Of a stretch of 64,000 bases of DNA, positions 1 to 11,434 are shown one piece after another. The stretch is taken from contig NZ_WRPR01000077.1 of NCBI RefSeq assembly GCF_010367455.1, positions 124,001-188,000 on the forward strand, in the 5' to 3' direction. A program made the translations under genes and the position numbers. The stretch is from Candidatus Laterigemmans baculatus (GTDB lineage: Bacteria > Planctomycetota > Planctomycetia > Pirellulales > Pirellulaceae). Each line of letters begins with the position of its first letter. Position 1 is the stretch's first letter. The notes beneath the pieces were generated by a model. It searched no databases, had not been told where the DNA came from, and worked only from the letters and a program-made list of their open reading frames with translations.

Positions 1-268
1 CGGCGGCGGTGAAGTCGGCTTTGTCGAGTGCCGCACCGTAGCGGAGCAGGGCAGCGGTCCCTTCCTCGGCCACATCCCGGCAGATCCGAGCAACGACCTG
101 AACCGGCGTCAGCGGCTCGCCAAACACCTCCTCGGTCAGCGCACGGCCACGCGGGCTGACCACGTCCCCTTGGGGGCTGAGCCGGGTGCGGAGCTCGTCG
201 AGGATTCCCGTGGCCGAATCGCCACGGGCGTCCACGCGTCGGATGTTCAGCTGGTCGGTCGCGGTCAT
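1..268 (-). CDS. hisD: Histidinol dehydrogenase, N-terminal part (runs off the window)
   Basis: The leftward reading frame from the ATG at 266-268 stays open to the window edge, giving about 89 residues. The stretch ending in PVQVVARICRDVAEEGTAAL resembles the N-terminal helix region of histidinol dehydrogenase, where family members carry a 'V..I...VR..GD.ALL.YT..FD' pattern; here it continues as LRYGAALDKADF. HisD oxidises L-histidinol to L-histidine in two NAD-dependent steps in the cytoplasm, the last reactions of histidine synthesis. The zinc and catalytic residues lie beyond the window and cannot be checked. It is divergent from the glycosyltransferase gene, with about 200 bp between the two starts; no clear ribosome site or promoter was picked out there. 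The identification rests on a short N-terminus only. Confidence 0.6.
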   Translation of the reverse strand, partial: MTATDQLNIRRVDARGDSATGILDELRTRLSPQGDVVSPRGRALTEEVFGEPLTPVQVVARICRDVAEEGTAALLRYGAALDKADFTAA

Positions 269-469
269 CGCAGTCGTGCAGGCAGTGGTATGGAGGGGGG
301 AGAGGTGCGGCGAAGGGCAGAGGTGCGCGGGCGGCAGTTGTCTCGCTCGAAGCACCCATCATAGGTGCCGGGCACTCTTTGGACACTGCCGCTTTGCTGC
401 TACCGTGGAGCAAAGCGGCTCGCTCTTCCTGCCTTGGCTTTCACCCCTTCGATCCACTGTCCCCCACCG

Positions 470-2200
470 ATGACCGACTCGCGCCGCGATTGGGGGACGA
501 CCACGTCCTTGGCTGTCGCACTGCTGGCGGCGCTCGTCGCGATTCTGCTCCGCATCCCAGCGGCCAGCGAGAGCCTGTGGGTCGACGAACTGCACTCGGC
601 CTGGGCGGTGTGGGGCGAGTGGGAGGAGGTGAAGACGCGAGCGGCGTGGGGCAATCAGACGCCGTGGTACTTTTACGCCTTGTGGGGCTGGCGGAATTGG
701 CTCGGCGACTCGGAGCTGATCCTCCGCCTGCCGTCGATGCTGGCGACAGCTCTCGCCTCGGCGGTGCTCGTCCTCGGAGTTGCCCGCAATGGTGGAGGGC
801 TGCTCGGCGGAGCCATTGCCGGAGTGCTTCTAGCGGTCGACCGCAACGCGATTTTTTTCGGGACCGAGACGCGGCCCTATGCCGGCACGATCCTGGCCGT
901 GGCCGTGGCGACTTGGGCTGCCGCCGAACTGCGACGTGCGGAGCTATTGCGCACTGGCGCAGGGAAAGTTTGGTGGGGGCGGGGCGGTTTGCTGCTCGCC
1001 TGCTTCGCGGGCTTTCTGGGGCACGCCACGGCGGCGATCCCGTTGGCCGTTCTCGCCACGACGCTGTTTGCTTGGCCGCTCAGAGACCGCGGGCAACTCA
1101 GAGAACGCGGGCAACTCAGAGAACGCGGGCAACGAAGCTGGAGAAGCCTGGTTAAATCGCGGCCCTATTCACCGGGAGTGTTTGTAGCGGTCGTGGTCGC
1201 GATGGCGTCGGTGCTGTGGATCAACGCCGAAGTCATTTTTCGCGTCTGGTCCGATCGGGCGCAGTGGAATGCGTTCGGACGTCCGCGATTCTTTCAGGAG
1301 CTGTGGACGATCTGGCCCTGGACGTGGCTGGTGCTGGTCCCGTTCGGCTTTTGGCGGGCGGTGAACTTTCTCAGCCGCGAGCCTCGTCAAAGTGTCCCCC
1401 CGGAGCAAGGCGAGGCCGATTGGAAGCGATCCCCCACTGCGTTGCTGGCGCCGGTGCTGGCGGCGGCATTGCTCGCGACGGCTCTCGGGTGGGCGGTCAG
1501 CTGCTTGGGGATCGCTCCGGTTTGGCACCGGCGATTCCTGATCGGGGTGCTGCCGCTGCTGTGTTGGGCTGCGGGTGGTTACTGGGGGGCGAGTGCGAGC
1601 CGGCTCACGCAGCGGCGGCGGATGCGATTCCTCTGGGGTTCGCTGCTGATGATGCTGGTTGCCGTAGGCGGCTTGATGTTCGAGCAGGGGACGCTGGCGG
1701 AGCTGAGCGATGCTGATTTCACCTGGGTCCGTCGCGGCGAGGATTGGCGGGGTGCGGTCGCCTACGTGAATCAGCATCGCGAGCCTGGCGAGCCGGTGTT
1801 CGTCGCAGCGGAACTGCTCGAGTCGGCAGCGCTCGATTCTTTACCTGCGCTCGATCCATCGCCGGCTCAGGCGACTGGCATGGAAAGGCGTCCCGAGCCG
1901 AGTCCGGAAATGATCGAGTATCTGCGGTATCCGGTCACGGGTCCGTATCGAGTGGAGGGAGCGATCCCACTCGGCCGCCAACCCGAGGTGATTCGTGGCG
2001 CGATCGCAGCCGAGTTCACCCGCCGCGGGGCGGCGCGTGGAGGGTGGGTTCTGCTTCGCCGCATCGAACCGCACGCCCGCATGATCCTGCCGGCGAGTCC
2101 TATCGGCAGCGAGCCGAGTGGAATCCGCTTCCAGACGATCGACTCGCAGGCGTTTGGCGGCGTGACGGTGGTCCGCGTCGGGGTCGCCGAGCGCCTCTGA
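470..2200 (+). CDS. Membrane glycosyltransferase, ArnT/PMT (GT39-like) family
   Basis: A 576-residue polytopic membrane protein. The frame is open upstream to 365, but the ATG at 470 (MTDSRRDWG) puts the first hydrophobic segment at residues 12-30 and is the better start. Directly after it comes SLWVDELHSAW; an acidic pair in the first external loop (D39, E40) is the catalytic hallmark of the GT-C/PMT superfamily, which transfers sugars from polyprenyl-phosphate donors outside the membrane. About ten further hydrophobic stretches follow to about residue 430, then a soluble C-terminal region of about 140 residues. The acceptor and sugar cannot be told. A cytoplasmic or periplasmic loop near residues 204-222 carries three copies of a six-residue unit encoded by an 18-bp tandem repeat. 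The next gene is 117 bp downstream on the same strand. Confidence 0.7.
   Translation: MTDSRRDWGTTTSLAVALLAALVAILLRIPAASESLWVDELHSAWAVWGEWEEVKTRAAWGNQTPWYFYALWGWRNWLGDSELILRLPSMLATALASAVLVLGVARNGGGLLGGAIAGVLLAVDRNAIFFGTETRPYAGTILAVAVATWAAAELRRAELLRTGAGKVWWGRGGLLLACFAGFLGHATAAIPLAVLATTLFAWPLRDRGQLRERGQLRERGQRSWRSLVKSRPYSPGVFVAVVVAMASVLWINAEVIFRVWSDRAQWNAFGRPRFFQELWTIWPWTWLVLVPFGFWRAVNFLSREPRQSVPPEQGEADWKRSPTALLAPVLAAALLATALGWAVSCLGIAPVWHRRFLIGVLPLLCWAAGGYWGASASRLTQRRRMRFLWGSLLMMLVAVGGLMFEQGTLAELSDADFTWVRRGEDWRGAVAYVNQHREPGEPVFVAAELLESAALDSLPALDPSPAQATGMERRPEPSPEMIEYLRYPVTGPYRVEGAIPLGRQPEVIRGAIAAEFTRRGAARGGWVLLRRIEPHARMILPASPIGSEPSGIRFQTIDSQAFGGVTVVRVGVAERL
1079..1132 (+). repeat. 18-bp in-frame tandem repeat, 3 copies
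   Basis: Three head-to-tail copies at 1079, 1097 and 1115; the first differs at one base. It encodes repeated L-R-(D/E)-R-G-Q units in a hydrophilic loop of the glycosyltransferase. The length is a multiple of three, so the frame is kept. Confidence 0.9.
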
Positions 2201-2317
2201 AGGGGCTTTTGCGTTGTCCGGCTCCGCCGCCAGCCGGTAGGATGCTTCGAGGGCCCCTCGTCGTCGTGGCGCAGCGGTCTCGAACTTCCTCATGCGGTTT
2301 CAGGAGGAGTCACTGCC

Positions 2318-5217
<2,900 letters not shown>

Positions 5218-5218
5218 A

Positions 5219-5307
5219 GGTAGCCGGTAGCCGGTAGCCGGTAGCCGGTAGCCGGTAGCCGGTAGCCGGTAGCCGGTAGCCGGTAGCCGGTAGCCGGTAG
5301 CCGGTAG
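5219..5307 (+). repeat. 7-bp tandem repeat (GGTAGCC), about 12.7 copies
   Basis: An uninterrupted perfect run of GGTAGCC begins one base after the thiC stop codon and covers 89 bp. Because 7 is not a multiple of 3, it is open in several frames on both strands, but nothing suggests it is translated. It is not a CRISPR array, because there are no spacers. Confidence 0.98.
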
Positions 5308-5349
5308 TAGGATGCGCAAAATCGCCTGAGGCTGAGCCCTTTCAAGAAA

Positions 5350-5479
5350 TCACCCTCCCCCCGGGAGGGTCGGGCTCTCGGGCCCGGGGAGGGCTGGTCG
5401 AATGGAGTCGAACGGAGGATCTCAAGGTGCCGGAGGCCCTCCCCGCTCGTTCCTAGCGGCCCTCCCGGGGGGAGGGTGA
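5350..5479. repeat. MITE-like element with perfect 20-bp inverted ends (copy 1)
   Basis: A 130-bp element lying between thiC and the MFS gene. Its ends, 5350-5369 and 5460-5479, are exact reverse complements (TCACCCTCCCCCCGGGAGGG). Inside the ends, the left flank reads GTCGGGCTCTCGGGCCCGGG and the right flank, on the other strand, reads CCGCTAGGAACGAGCGGGG. Both flanks recur in the copy at 14625-14814, in opposite orientation. There is no coding capacity, so it would be mobilised only in trans, if at all. Confidence 0.75.
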
Positions 5480-5560
5480 TGTGCAGACGATCCAACGGCG
5501 CCCGGCGGCTGATGAAGAAGAGTTTCCCTCCCTGTTTCGACTCCTGGCAGATTCCGCTCG

Positions 5561-6895
5561 ATGGACAAAACGCCCGCCGCCGACCCGAACGATCGGCTCC
5601 GCGAGCGGTCGTTCGTCGGGTTTGTGATCACCCAGTTCCTGGGAGCCTTCAACGACAACCTGTACAAGCAGCTGATGCTCCTGCTGGCGATTCCGGTCGC
5701 CGTGGCTGGGGCCGCGGCTGCTGAGCCCGAAGCGGCCAAGGGGGTCGATCTGCAGGGAATCGCCACCGTCACGTTTGGGATCCCCTTCGTCATCTTCGGG
5801 GGCTTTGCCGGCTATCTCGCCGATCGCTACAGCAAGCGGCGGATCATCGTGCTCTGCAAAGTGGCCGAGATCGTCATCATGGGGATGGGTGTGGCGGCGT
5901 TCTATTACGCGCCGGTGCTGGGCTTTGCCGGACTGTGGCTGGTGCTGTTTTTGATGGGGCTGCAGAGCACGTTTTTTGGGCCGGGCAAGTACGGGATTCT
6001 TCCCGAGATGTTGCCGCGAAGTGCGTTGCCGCGGGCCAACGGGATCGTGCTGATGACGACCTTCATCGCGATCATCATCGGCACCGCCGTGGCCGGTCCG
6101 CTCAAGGACTCGGTGGTCGATCCCGATCTACCACGGCTCGAGGCGGCCGCCTCCCTCTGGATCGCCTCGCTCGTCTGCGTCGGGATCGCGATTCTTGGAA
6201 CCTTCTCCAGTCTGCTCGTCCGCCGCGTTCCGGTCGCCGAACCGGAGCTGCAACTGCGGGCCGAGTACTTAACGGTACCGCGGCCGATGCGGGAGCTGCT
6301 CCGCCGCGACCGCCCGCTGGTCAAAGCGCTCGTGGCGTCCTGTATCTTCTGGTTGATCGCCGGTTTGACGCTGCAGTCGGTCAATTCGCTCGGCAAAGTC
6401 CAGTTGCTGTTGAGCGATACGAAGACGAGCCTGCTGGTCTCGCTGATCAGCGTGGGGATTGCTGGAGGAGCGGTGTTGGCCGGATGGATGAGCCGCCAGA
6501 GTGCTGACAACCGGGTGATTCAAATCGGGATGTGGGGCACCGTACTGTGGTGCGTGCTGCTGGCGATCTCAATCCCCGGCCGCGGCCACCTGCTCGGCTT
6601 CGGCGGATCGATTCCGGTGCTGATTCTGCTCGGTGCGGCAGCGGCGTTTTTCGCGATTCCGATCCAAGTCTTTTTGCAGGATCGGCCGCCGGCGGAGCTC
6701 AAGGGGCGGATGATCGCGGTCATGAATCAGGCCAACTTTCTCGCGATCGTGATGGCCGGAATTCTCTACCAGATTCTGGACCGCGTGATCGCTGCGGCCG
6801 ATTGGCCCCGCAGCATGCTGTTCGCCGTGATGGCCCTGCTGTTCCTCCCGGTGGCCATCTTTTTCCGCCTCGACTCCGACGAACCGGCGCCATAG
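5561..6895 (+). CDS. MFS transporter, LplT (lysophospholipid transporter)-like
   Basis: A 444-residue protein with about twelve hydrophobic segments. The N-terminal FVITQFLGAFNDNLYKQ (residues 19-35) is the signature of the LplT/Aas group of major-facilitator proteins, which flip lysophospholipids across the inner membrane for re-acylation. YLADRYSKRR (residues 86-95) is the MFS loop 2-3 motif with conserved Asp and basic residues. In many bacteria LplT is fused to, or sits beside, an acyltransferase/acyl-ACP synthetase; none is seen here, so the substrate is inferred from the N-terminal signature only. It runs toward the leftward gene at 7167, and the junction is filled by palindromic repeats that could end transcription from both sides. 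Confidence 0.75.
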   Translation: MDKTPAADPNDRLRERSFVGFVITQFLGAFNDNLYKQLMLLLAIPVAVAGAAAAEPEAAKGVDLQGIATVTFGIPFVIFGGFAGYLADRYSKRRIIVLCKVAEIVIMGMGVAAFYYAPVLGFAGLWLVLFLMGLQSTFFGPGKYGILPEMLPRSALPRANGIVLMTTFIAIIIGTAVAGPLKDSVVDPDLPRLEAAASLWIASLVCVGIAILGTFSSLLVRRVPVAEPELQLRAEYLTVPRPMRELLRRDRPLVKALVASCIFWLIAGLTLQSVNSLGKVQLLLSDTKTSLLVSLISVGIAGGAVLAGWMSRQSADNRVIQIGMWGTVLWCVLLAISIPGRGHLLGFGGSIPVLILLGAAAAFFAIPIQVFLQDRPPAELKGRMIAVMNQANFLAIVMAGILYQILDRVIAAADWPRSMLFAVMALLFLPVAIFFRLDSDEPAP

Positions 6896-6911
6896 TCGCC
6901 TTTCGCGCTTC

Positions 6912-6984
6912 ATCAGCCGCCACGCGCTAGCGTCCGGTTCTCACGGCGCTCGCAGGAACCGGGGGCTAGCGCCCGGCGGCTGAT
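6912..6984 (+). repeat. 73-bp REP-like palindrome, copy 1
   Basis: Begins ATCAGCCGCCACGCGCTAGC, has GTCCGGTT, a short variable centre, then AACCGGGGGCTAGCGCCC and ends GGCGGCTGAT. The arms are imperfect inverted repeats. The same layout recurs at 7027, 9957, 45723 (reversed), 56130 (longer centre) and 60544. Confidence 0.92.
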
Positions 6985-7026
6985 AGGGTCCGCGAAAGTT
7001 GCTCAGACACGCTACTTTCGCGCTTC

Positions 7027-7099
7027 ATCAGCCGCCACGCGCTAGCGTCCGGTTCTCACGGCGCTTTCGGGAACCGGGGGCTAGCGCCCGGCGGCTGAT
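7027..7099 (+). repeat. 73-bp REP-like palindrome, copy 2
   Basis: Nearly identical to copy 1 and part of the downstream 115-bp tandem unit. The centre differs (CGCTTTCGGG in place of CGCTCGCAGG). Confidence 0.92.
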
Positions 7100-7166
7100 A
7101 GGGTCCGCGAAAGTTGCGGAGGTACGCTACTTTCGCGGAGCGAAAGGCGACTATGGCGACTCTGAT

Positions 7167-7532
7167 TCACCCTTCGTATTTGCGGCGGGCGTCGGGGAGC
7201 GGGTAGCTGGTGACGTCGCGGTCGCCTCCGGTCGACTCGAGTTCCAGTAGCCGCACAAAGCCAGCCGTCACGTCTCGGCGACGCTGAGCGACATAGTCCG
7301 GATCGAGATGGTTGAGGCTGAAGGGACCTTCGACGTGGACCGGTTCGAAGGCTGGGTGATCGATGAACTGGGCGAGCACCGGATTGCACCGCAGATGCCG
7401 CTCGGGAGTCGTGTGCAGCACTTCGGGGTCGACTTCGCCGATCACGTACCGCAGATACAGCTCGCTCTCCCGCAGGTGTTCGACGTCGCCGCCGCAGACG
7501 TCGCAACGGTAGCCTTCTTCGCAGCGCGCCAT
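7167..7532 (-). CDS. Small conserved-looking protein with a CxxC zinc-like knuckle
   Basis: A 121-residue protein, predicted cytoplasmic, with no signal peptide or membrane segment. The N-terminus holds C4 and a CDVCG knuckle (C10, C13), which could bind metal. After it comes HLRESELYLRYVIGEVDPE, a charged helical stretch, and HLRCNPVLAQFI near residue 46. I do not recognise a named family. It starts 9 bp after the dapB stop and is very likely the third gene of a thrC-dapB operon, but it shows no enzyme motif of lysine or threonine synthesis. The coding call rests on its tight spacing and on codon usage like its neighbours. Confidence 0.6.
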   Translation of the reverse strand: MARCEEGYRCDVCGGDVEHLRESELYLRYVIGEVDPEVLHTTPERHLRCNPVLAQFIDHPAFEPVHVEGPFSLNHLDPDYVAQRRRDVTAGFVRLLELESTGGDRDVTSYPLPDARRKYEG

Positions 7533-7541
7533 CGGAGCAGC

Positions 7542-8342
7542 TCAGCTCATTCCGAGCACGTCGAACATCGAGTACAGCCCGGGCGGCTTGCCAGCTAGCC
7601 AAGCGGCTGCGGCCAGCGCTCCGGCGGCGTAGCTGTCGCGATTCGAAGCGGCGACGCGAAGCTCGAGCGTTTCGCCGAGCATTCCAAAGACGATCGTGTG
7701 TTCGCCCGGATTGTCGCCGACGCGGACCGCGTGGTACCCGATCTCGTTCCGCCCTCGCTGGCCCGTTTTGCCTTCGCGGCCGTGGACGTGCTGGGCCGGC
7801 TGCTTCATCTGGGCGGCGATCAGCTCACCGAACTTAAGTGCCGTGCCGCTCGGGGCGTCTTCCTTGAAGCGGTGATGGCGTTCGATAATCTCGACGTCGA
7901 TTCCGCCATTGACGTCTTGCAAGGCGGCGGTGGCTTGTTCGGCCAGCCGCATCGTCAGGTTGACCGCCATGCTCATGCTCGGCGCCCAGACGATCGGGAT
8001 GTGCCGGGAGGCCTGCTCGAGCCGGCTTTTCTGTTCCGCTTCGAGCCCGGTCGTCGCGACCACCAAGCCGCACTCCAGCCGCAAGCATTCGGCCGTGACG
8101 CCATCGACCGCGTCGGGGAGCGAGAAGTCGATCGCCACGTCGAGCCCTTCGGGCCACTCGCTCGAGAGGGGCACGCCCGTCGGATCGACTCCGGCGAGCG
8201 AGCCGACATCTTGGCCGAGCGAGGAGTGGGCCGGGTGTTCCACTGCGGCAACGAGATCGAAGCGAGGGTCGGTGGTGGCCAGCGCCACCACGCGGCGTCC
8301 CATGCGTCCAGCGGCACCGTGGACGGCGAGCAATTGCGTCAT
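7542..8342 (-). CDS. dapB: 4-hydroxy-tetrahydrodipicolinate reductase
   Basis: A 266-residue enzyme that reduces 4-hydroxy-tetrahydrodipicolinate with NAD(P)H in the diaminopimelate/lysine pathway. GAAGRMG (residues 9-15) is the dinucleotide-binding loop; ATTGL (96-100) follows the second cofactor strand; EIIERHHRFKEDAPSGTA (151-168) carries the catalytic His156/His157, Lys160 and the substrate-binding PSGTA. The length matches the family. Its ATG overlaps the thrC stop as TAATG, so translation is probably coupled. Diaminopimelate synthesis in a planctomycete is relevant both to lysine and to peptidoglycan. Confidence 0.95.
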   Translation of the reverse strand: MTQLLAVHGAAGRMGRRVVALATTDPRFDLVAAVEHPAHSSLGQDVGSLAGVDPTGVPLSSEWPEGLDVAIDFSLPDAVDGVTAECLRLECGLVVATTGLEAEQKSRLEQASRHIPIVWAPSMSMAVNLTMRLAEQATAALQDVNGGIDVEIIERHHRFKEDAPSGTALKFGELIAAQMKQPAQHVHGREGKTGQRGRNEIGYHAVRVGDNPGEHTIVFGMLGETLELRVAASNRDSYAAGALAAAAWLAGKPPGLYSMFDVLGMS

Positions 8343-9775
8343 TACGAATACAGTCGGATAGCTTTGATGATGTCGTCCAATTCGTTCGGCACCGGCACCG
8401 CTCGGTTGGCAAAGTTGGCCGTGGTGACGCCGCGGCTGCCGAGGACCGAGTTGAACACTTCCTGGTCAGTCGTGTGGTAAGCCACCGTCGCCGTCGGGTC
8501 CTTCAGCTCGTGGCCGGTGAGGATGCAGACGACGCGGTCGCTCGGAGCGATTACGCCCTCGCGGCGGAGCAGTTTGGCACCGGCGACGCTCGCTGCCGAG
8601 GCCGGTTCGCAGCCAAACCCACCCGCCCCGACGCGCGATTTGGCGTCGAGGATCTCTTGGTCGCTGACTTGCCGCACCACGCCGTCCATGAAGTCGAGTG
8701 CCCGCAGGCATTTTTTCAGGTTCACCGGACGGTTGATCTCGATGGCGCTGGCGATCGTGTCGGCTCGCAACGCCTCGCGGTCCATGTGGTCGTTGTAAGC
8801 CCGGATCGGGTCCATGTCGACGTTGCCGCTGTTCCAGCGAACGCCGCGACGCTCGACCAACTCGTGCAGCGTGTCGGCCCCGCTAGCGTTGATCACCGCC
8901 AACCGCGGGACGCGGTCGATCAGCCCGTGCTGTTTGAGCTCCATGAACGCTTTGCCAAAAGCGCTGCTGTTGCCGAGGTTTCCGCCGGGGACGACGATCC
9001 AGTCGGGGACTTCCCAGCGGAGCGCCTCGAGGACCCGGTACATGATCGTCTTCTGGCCTTCGAGCCGAAACGGATTGACGCTGTTGACCAGATAGATCCC
9101 CAGCTCTTGCGTGATCTGCTTGACGCGAAGCATTGCGTCGTCGAAGTCGCCCGCGATTTGGATCGTCAGGGCGCCGTAGTCGAGCGCCTGGCTCAGCTTG
9201 CCGTACGAAATCTTGCCGCTGCCGATGAAGATCACCGCCTTCATCAACTGCGTCGCGCTGCAGTAGAGGGCCAGCGAGGCGCTGGTGTTGCCGGTCGAAG
9301 CGCAGGCGGCTCGCTTGGCGCCCATCATGTGGGCGTGAGTGAACGCGGCGCACATCCCGTTGTCTTTAAAGCTGCCCGAGGGATTCATCCCTTCGTACTG
9401 CAGGTGCAGTCGCCCGGCGTCCATCCCCACGTACTTGCCGACCGCGTCGGTTTGCTGCAGCAGCGTCTGCCCTTCGCCGACGGTGATCACTTGGTCGGTC
9501 GGCACGAAGGGGAGCAGTTCGTGGAACCGCCACACACCGCTGAACCGCACCGGATCGTGCCGCCGCGACCACATCGCTTCGAACTCGTTCATCCGGCTCG
9601 GGAGCCCGGCACGATCCCAGTCGTAGTCGACGTCCAGCAGGTCGCCACAGCGGTCACAACTGGTCCGCACGCTGCGCGCCTCGTAGGTCGCACCGCAAGA
9701 CGGATTGATGCATCGCTGGAAGGCCAGATCGGTGCCGGTGGCACGGGCGTTGTGGCTTTCTGCCGATCGGAGCAT
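8342..9775 (-). CDS. thrC: Threonine synthase
   Basis: A 477-residue PLP enzyme converting O-phosphohomoserine to threonine. [10 protein letters not shown] (131-140) holds the PLP-binding Lys137. A zinc-ribbon-like N-terminus (C22, C27, C40, C43) is seen in one subgroup of threonine synthases. [16 protein letters not shown], roughly mid-protein, is the phosphate-binding Gly/Asn loop. [19 protein letters not shown] further on is also family-typical. The start is supported by GAGGA just upstream. It is first of a leftward operon with dapB, pairing two branches of the aspartate pathway. Confidence 0.94.
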   Translation of the reverse strand: MLRSAESHNARATGTDLAFQRCINPSCGATYEARSVRTSCDRCGDLLDVDYDWDRAGLPSRMNEFEAMWSRRHDPVRFSGVWRFHELLPFVPTDQVITVGEGQTLLQQTDAVGKYVGMDAGRLHLQYEGMNPSGSFKDNGMCAAFTHAHMMGAKRAACASTGNTSASLALYCSATQLMKAVIFIGSGKISYGKLSQALDYGALTIQIAGDFDDAMLRVKQITQELGIYLVNSVNPFRLEGQKTIMYRVLEALRWEVPDWIVVPGGNLGNSSAFGKAFMELKQHGLIDRVPRLAVINASGADTLHELVERRGVRWNSGNVDMDPIRAYNDHMDREALRADTIASAIEINRPVNLKKCLRALDFMDGVVRQVSDQEILDAKSRVGAGGFGCEPASAASVAGAKLLRREGVIAPSDRVVCILTGHELKDPTATVAYHTTDQEVFNSVLGSRGVTTANFANRAVPVPNELDDIIKAIRLYS

Positions 9776-9956
9776 GACGTTCCTCGGAGGGCTCCCGCTA
9801 CGGGACGAACAGCCGGACTGCTGCGTTCGGCTTACCTAATAGAGATAGATCGGTGCGAGCGCAGAATCGCTCGACACGAACTGGGCGTATTCTAAACCGA
9901 TTGCGTAAAATTTTCACGAGCCGCCCGACCGTTCTCGCCGCCTTCGAGGTCGCTTT

Positions 9957-10029
9957 ATCAGCCGCCACGCGCTAGCGTCCGGTTTTGACAGCGTTCGGAG
10001 GAACCGGGGGCTAGCGCCCGGCGGCTGAT
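9957..10029 (+). repeat. 73-bp REP-like palindrome, copy 3
   Basis: Same ends and length as the copies at 6912 and 7027; the centre reads TTGACAGCGTTCGGAGG. This copy is in a divergent rather than a convergent gap. Confidence 0.92.
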
Positions 10030-10189
10030 GGGATGAAACGGACCTGCCGCACGCTTTCGCAACTTTTTTTCAATTTCTTTGTCGCCCTGTGACCGAACGT
10101 GTCCGGTTGACTGCGAAGTATGAAGTGTACCGGGAGTTGAACCCACCGAAGACCTGCTGAAGATTCTGGAAAAGTTGTCGGGATTTCAG

Positions 10190-10219
10190 TTGAAGGGGAC
10201 GGCGGAACTCGGTTACTAT
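10190..10219 (+). promoter_or_regulatory. Candidate sigma-70-type promoter of recA
   Basis: TTGAAG (10190-10195) and TACTAT (10214-10219) are separated by 18 bp and lie about 48 bp upstream of the recA ATG. No recognisable LexA-type operator overlaps them, although planctomycete operators may differ. Read by eye only. Confidence 0.35.
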
Positions 10220-10266
10220 CCGGGTGTTCAGTGCAAGCAATGGGTCTAGCTAGGGACGACAGAAAT

Positions 10267-11400
10267 ATGGCCAAAAAAGCCAAAGCTCAGGGGCAGACCG
10301 GCAACGCGGTCAAACGAGACTCTCAAACCGATGTCGCCATGAAAGCCGTGCTGGCTCGCGAGCCAGGGCTGAAGACGACGCTGCAGCAGATCGAAAAGGC
10401 GTTCGGCGACGGCGCGATCATGCCGCTCGGCGGTTCGCAGCAACTAGCTGTCCAGGGGATTGCCACCGGCAGCCTCAGCCTCGACATGGCGCTCGGCGGG
10501 TACGGGATTCCCCGCGGCCGCATCATCGAAGTCTTTGGGCCGGAGTCGAGCGGTAAAACGACGCTCGCTCTGCACGTCGCGGCCGAAGCGCAGAAGGAAG
10601 GCGGGATTGCGGCGATCATCGACGCCGAACACGCCTTCGATCCAAGCTGGGCGAAAAAGCTCGGGGTCGAGCTGGACACCTTGCTGGTCAGCCAGCCGGG
10701 AAGCGGTGAAGAGGCGATGCAGATCTGCGAGATGCTGGTCAAGAGCAACGCGGTCGACGTGATCGTGGTCGACTCGGTCGCCGCCCTGGTGCCGCGAGCG
10801 GAACTCGAAGGCGAGATCGGTGACAGCCACGTCGGTCTGCAGGCTCGCTTGATGAGCCAAGCGATGCGGAAGCTGACCGGAGCGATCGCCAAGAGCAAAT
10901 GCGCGGTGATCTTCATCAACCAGATCCGTGAAAAGATCGGCGTGATGTTCGGCAGCCCCGAAACGACCCCCGGCGGTCGCGCCCTCAAGTTCTACTGCTC
11001 GTGCCGAATCGACGTCCGCCGGATCGGCGCGCTCAAGGATGGCGAAGAGCAGGTCGGCCAGCGGGTGCGGGCCAAAATCGTCAAGAACAAGGTGGCTCCG
11101 CCGTTCCGGATCGCCGAGTTCGATATGATGCACAGCAACGGGATCAGCTACGAAGGCGACTTGCTCGACCTGGGCACGACCCACAAAGTCGTCGACCGCA
11201 GCGGATCGTGGTTCAAGTACGGCGATACGTACCTCGGCCAGGGCAAGGAAAAGGCCCGCAACTTCCTGATCGAAAACCCCGACGTGGCCGACCTGATCAA
11301 GCAGAAGGTTCTGGCCGCCGGCGGATACGCCGGACCCGAAGGGGCCCACGAGGTCGGAGCCGAGGAAGAGGAACCGGTCGCCGCCGAAGAGAACAGCTGA
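10267..11400 (+). CDS. recA: Recombinase RecA
   Basis: A 377-residue ATP-dependent strand-exchange protein for homologous recombination and SOS co-protease activity. GPESSGKT (91-98) is the Walker A motif; [16 protein letters not shown] contains the Walker B region; [21 protein letters not shown] is the L2 DNA-binding loop with the conserved NQIR. The frame is open up to 10231, but the ATG at 10267 (MAKKAKAQ) gives the usual basic N-terminus. The C-terminus ends in an acidic tail ([12 protein letters not shown]), as in most RecA proteins. A strong palindrome follows the gene and lies before the convergent gene at 11693. Confidence 0.98.
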   Translation: MAKKAKAQGQTGNAVKRDSQTDVAMKAVLAREPGLKTTLQQIEKAFGDGAIMPLGGSQQLAVQGIATGSLSLDMALGGYGIPRGRIIEVFGPESSGKTTLALHVAAEAQKEGGIAAIIDAEHAFDPSWAKKLGVELDTLLVSQPGSGEEAMQICEMLVKSNAVDVIVVDSVAALVPRAELEGEIGDSHVGLQARLMSQAMRKLTGAIAKSKCAVIFINQIREKIGVMFGSPETTPGGRALKFYCSCRIDVRRIGALKDGEEQVGQRVRAKIVKNKVAPPFRIAEFDMMHSNGISYEGDLLDLGTTHKVVDRSGSWFKYGDTYLGQGKEKARNFLIENPDVADLIKQKVLAAGGYAGPEGAHEVGAEEEEPVAAEENS

Positions 11401-11434
11401 GGCTCCGAGATTCCCTGAAGGGGCAGAAACAAAT

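Larger units (their letters stand above)
6896..7153. repeat. Composite palindrome: hairpin element interrupted by two tandem 115-bp units
   Basis: The outer parts, CGCCTTTCGC near 6897 and GCGGAGCGAAAGGCGACT ending near 7152, are the two arms of the same hairpin found intact at 35207-35270. Between them is a 115-bp unit beginning TTTCGCGCTTCATCAG at 6901 and 7016; the next TTTCGC is at 7131, so the period is exactly 115 both times. Each unit carries one 73-bp palindrome and one hairpin centre (GGGTCCGCGAAAGTTGC). It lies between convergent stop codons and probably acts as a two-way terminator. Confidence 0.8.
9776..10266. other. Divergent intergenic region between thrC and recA
   Basis: About 490 bp. 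It contains the 73-bp palindrome at 9957-10029 and the recA promoter candidate at 10190-10219. The part next to thrC (9776-9956) shows AT-rich patches such as TAATAGAGATAGAT near 9838 that could hold the thrC promoter, but no confident hexamer pair was found. No small gene or tRNA was seen. Confidence 0.5.

Noticed and set aside
5219-5307. Tandem repeat considered as a CRISPR array
   Set aside because: Units are 7 bp with no spacers and there are no cas genes nearby.
10090-10266. LexA-type operator in front of recA
   Set aside because: No convincing palindromic SOS box could be read; planctomycete operators may differ, so this is left open rather than claimed.
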